Origin: Candidatus Woesearchaeota archaeon
Lineage (GTDB): Archaea > Nanobdellota > Nanobdellia > Woesearchaeales > UBA10107
Assembly (NCBI GenBank): GCA_016935155.1
Contig: JAFGRQ010000008.1
Location: 1-34,113, forward strand
Length of the DNA stretch: 34,113 nt
Reading direction: 5' to 3'
The notes below the pieces were generated by a model that did no database searches, was not told the origin of the DNA, and worked only from the letters and a program-made list of their open reading frames with translations. Made by a program: the position numbers and the translations under genes. Below, one piece after another: positions 33,680 to 34,113 of the stretch; position 1 is the first letter of the stretch, and every line of letters starts with the position of its first letter.

Positions 33680-33702
33680 TTGTTTTACTTTATTCTTCTA
33701 AA

Positions 33703-34113
33703 ATGATGTTTAAGACGCACATCGTGATAGCGTTTCTATTCGGGTTAATCGGAATTACATTATTCCATCCAGGAAATCAAGTTTTATTTGTCTCGTTAGC
33801 AGTCATTGCAGGTATTGCTCCAGACATAGATCATCCAAAATCAAAATTAGGAAGGTGGTTTAGACCATTTAATTTTTTGTTTGAACATCGAGGATTTTTC
33901 CACAGCTTTTTAGTTCTTCCAGTCATCGGAATTGCTTTGTTTTTAGCAGGACTTCCTAATTTTGCACTGCCAGTCTTAGTTGGTTACAAATCTCATTTGC
34001 TTGCCGACTTAGCAACAAAAGAAGGAATAATGCCAATTCATCCAATTTCTAGATTCAGAATTCGCGGGTTCATCAAAACAGGAGGAACATTTGAACTGCT
34101 TATATTCTTAGCA
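33703..34113 (+). CDS. YdjM/DUF457-family membrane-bound metal-dependent hydrolase, N-terminal part
   Basis: The frame is open from ATG at 33703 (or 33706) to the window edge, 137 codons without a stop. It reads MMFKTHIVIAFLFGLIGITL, then VSLAVIAGIAPDIDHPKSKL, FEHRGFFHSFLVLPVIGIAL, VGYKSHLLADLATKEGIMPI. The conserved H6, PDIDHP, HRGFFHS and HLLAD..TKEG motifs are those of the YdjM (LexA-regulated inner-membrane hydrolase, PF04307) family, whose polar residues lie on several membrane helices and are thought to bind metal. The substrate in archaea is unknown. The C-terminus is missing because of the window edge. Confidence 0.85.
   Translation, partial: MMFKTHIVIAFLFGLIGITLFHPGNQVLFVSLAVIAGIAPDIDHPKSKLGRWFRPFNFLFEHRGFFHSFLVLPVIGIALFLAGLPNFALPVLVGYKSHLLADLATKEGIMPIHPISRFRIRGFIKTGGTFELLIFLA

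Overview
The window is AT-rich archaeal DNA, most likely from a DPANN-type lineage such as Pacearchaeota, Woesearchaeota or relatives. The placement is an inference from four things: archaeal information-processing genes (RNase P p30, a TtuA/NcsA-type tRNA thiolase, an OB-fold/zinc-finger RPA), TATA-box promoters that often sit 25-28 nt before the start codon (leaderless-style), very tight packing with ATGA/GTGA overlaps, and a large complement of proteins with archaeal class III (type IV pilin-like) leaders. No stretch of 300 bases lacks a gene. No tRNA, rRNA, CRISPR array, IS element or integrase was seen.

Layout. (1) 1-2094, minus strand: the N-terminal 698 residues of a secreted, membrane-anchored protein made of repeated beta-sandwich domains; it runs off the left edge. 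(2) 2269-3686: a two-gene housekeeping operon, ttuA-rnp3. (3) 3753-12075: a giant glycine-rich secreted protein followed by a 1055-residue protein with a pilin-like N-terminus. (4) 12195-24474: a 2042-residue secreted Ig-like/Cys-rich protein, an 1128-residue multi-domain protein with three membrane helices and a long basic cytoplasmic tail, then four pilin-like proteins. (5) 24564-25129: two small paralogous pilin-like proteins with a six-cysteine C-terminal module, behind their own strong promoter. (6) 25206-32583: ten more pilin-like genes, ending in a protein that joins a pilin-like anchor to an M23-type peptidase domain and a 3D (MltA-like) lytic transglycosylase domain. (7) 32677-34113: RPA and the start of a YdjM-family membrane hydrolase.

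The main result is regions 3-6. Seventeen proteins (16 of them consecutive) begin with a short basic [KR][KR][GAS] motif and one hydrophobic helix, followed by unrelated ectodomains that often carry an even number of cysteines. They are interleaved with giant secreted proteins and capped by a predicted two-domain peptidoglycan hydrolase, although archaea have no peptidoglycan. I infer a cell-surface, pilus-like or pseudopilus-like apparatus used for contact with, and possibly attack on, bacteria. The assembly ATPase, platform protein and leader peptidase are not in this window.

Two of the pilin genes carry 51-52 nt hairpin-rich inserts directly after the start codon. The first two codons of one paralog read straight through to its leader motif if the insert is removed, so these look like small mobile or palindromic elements.
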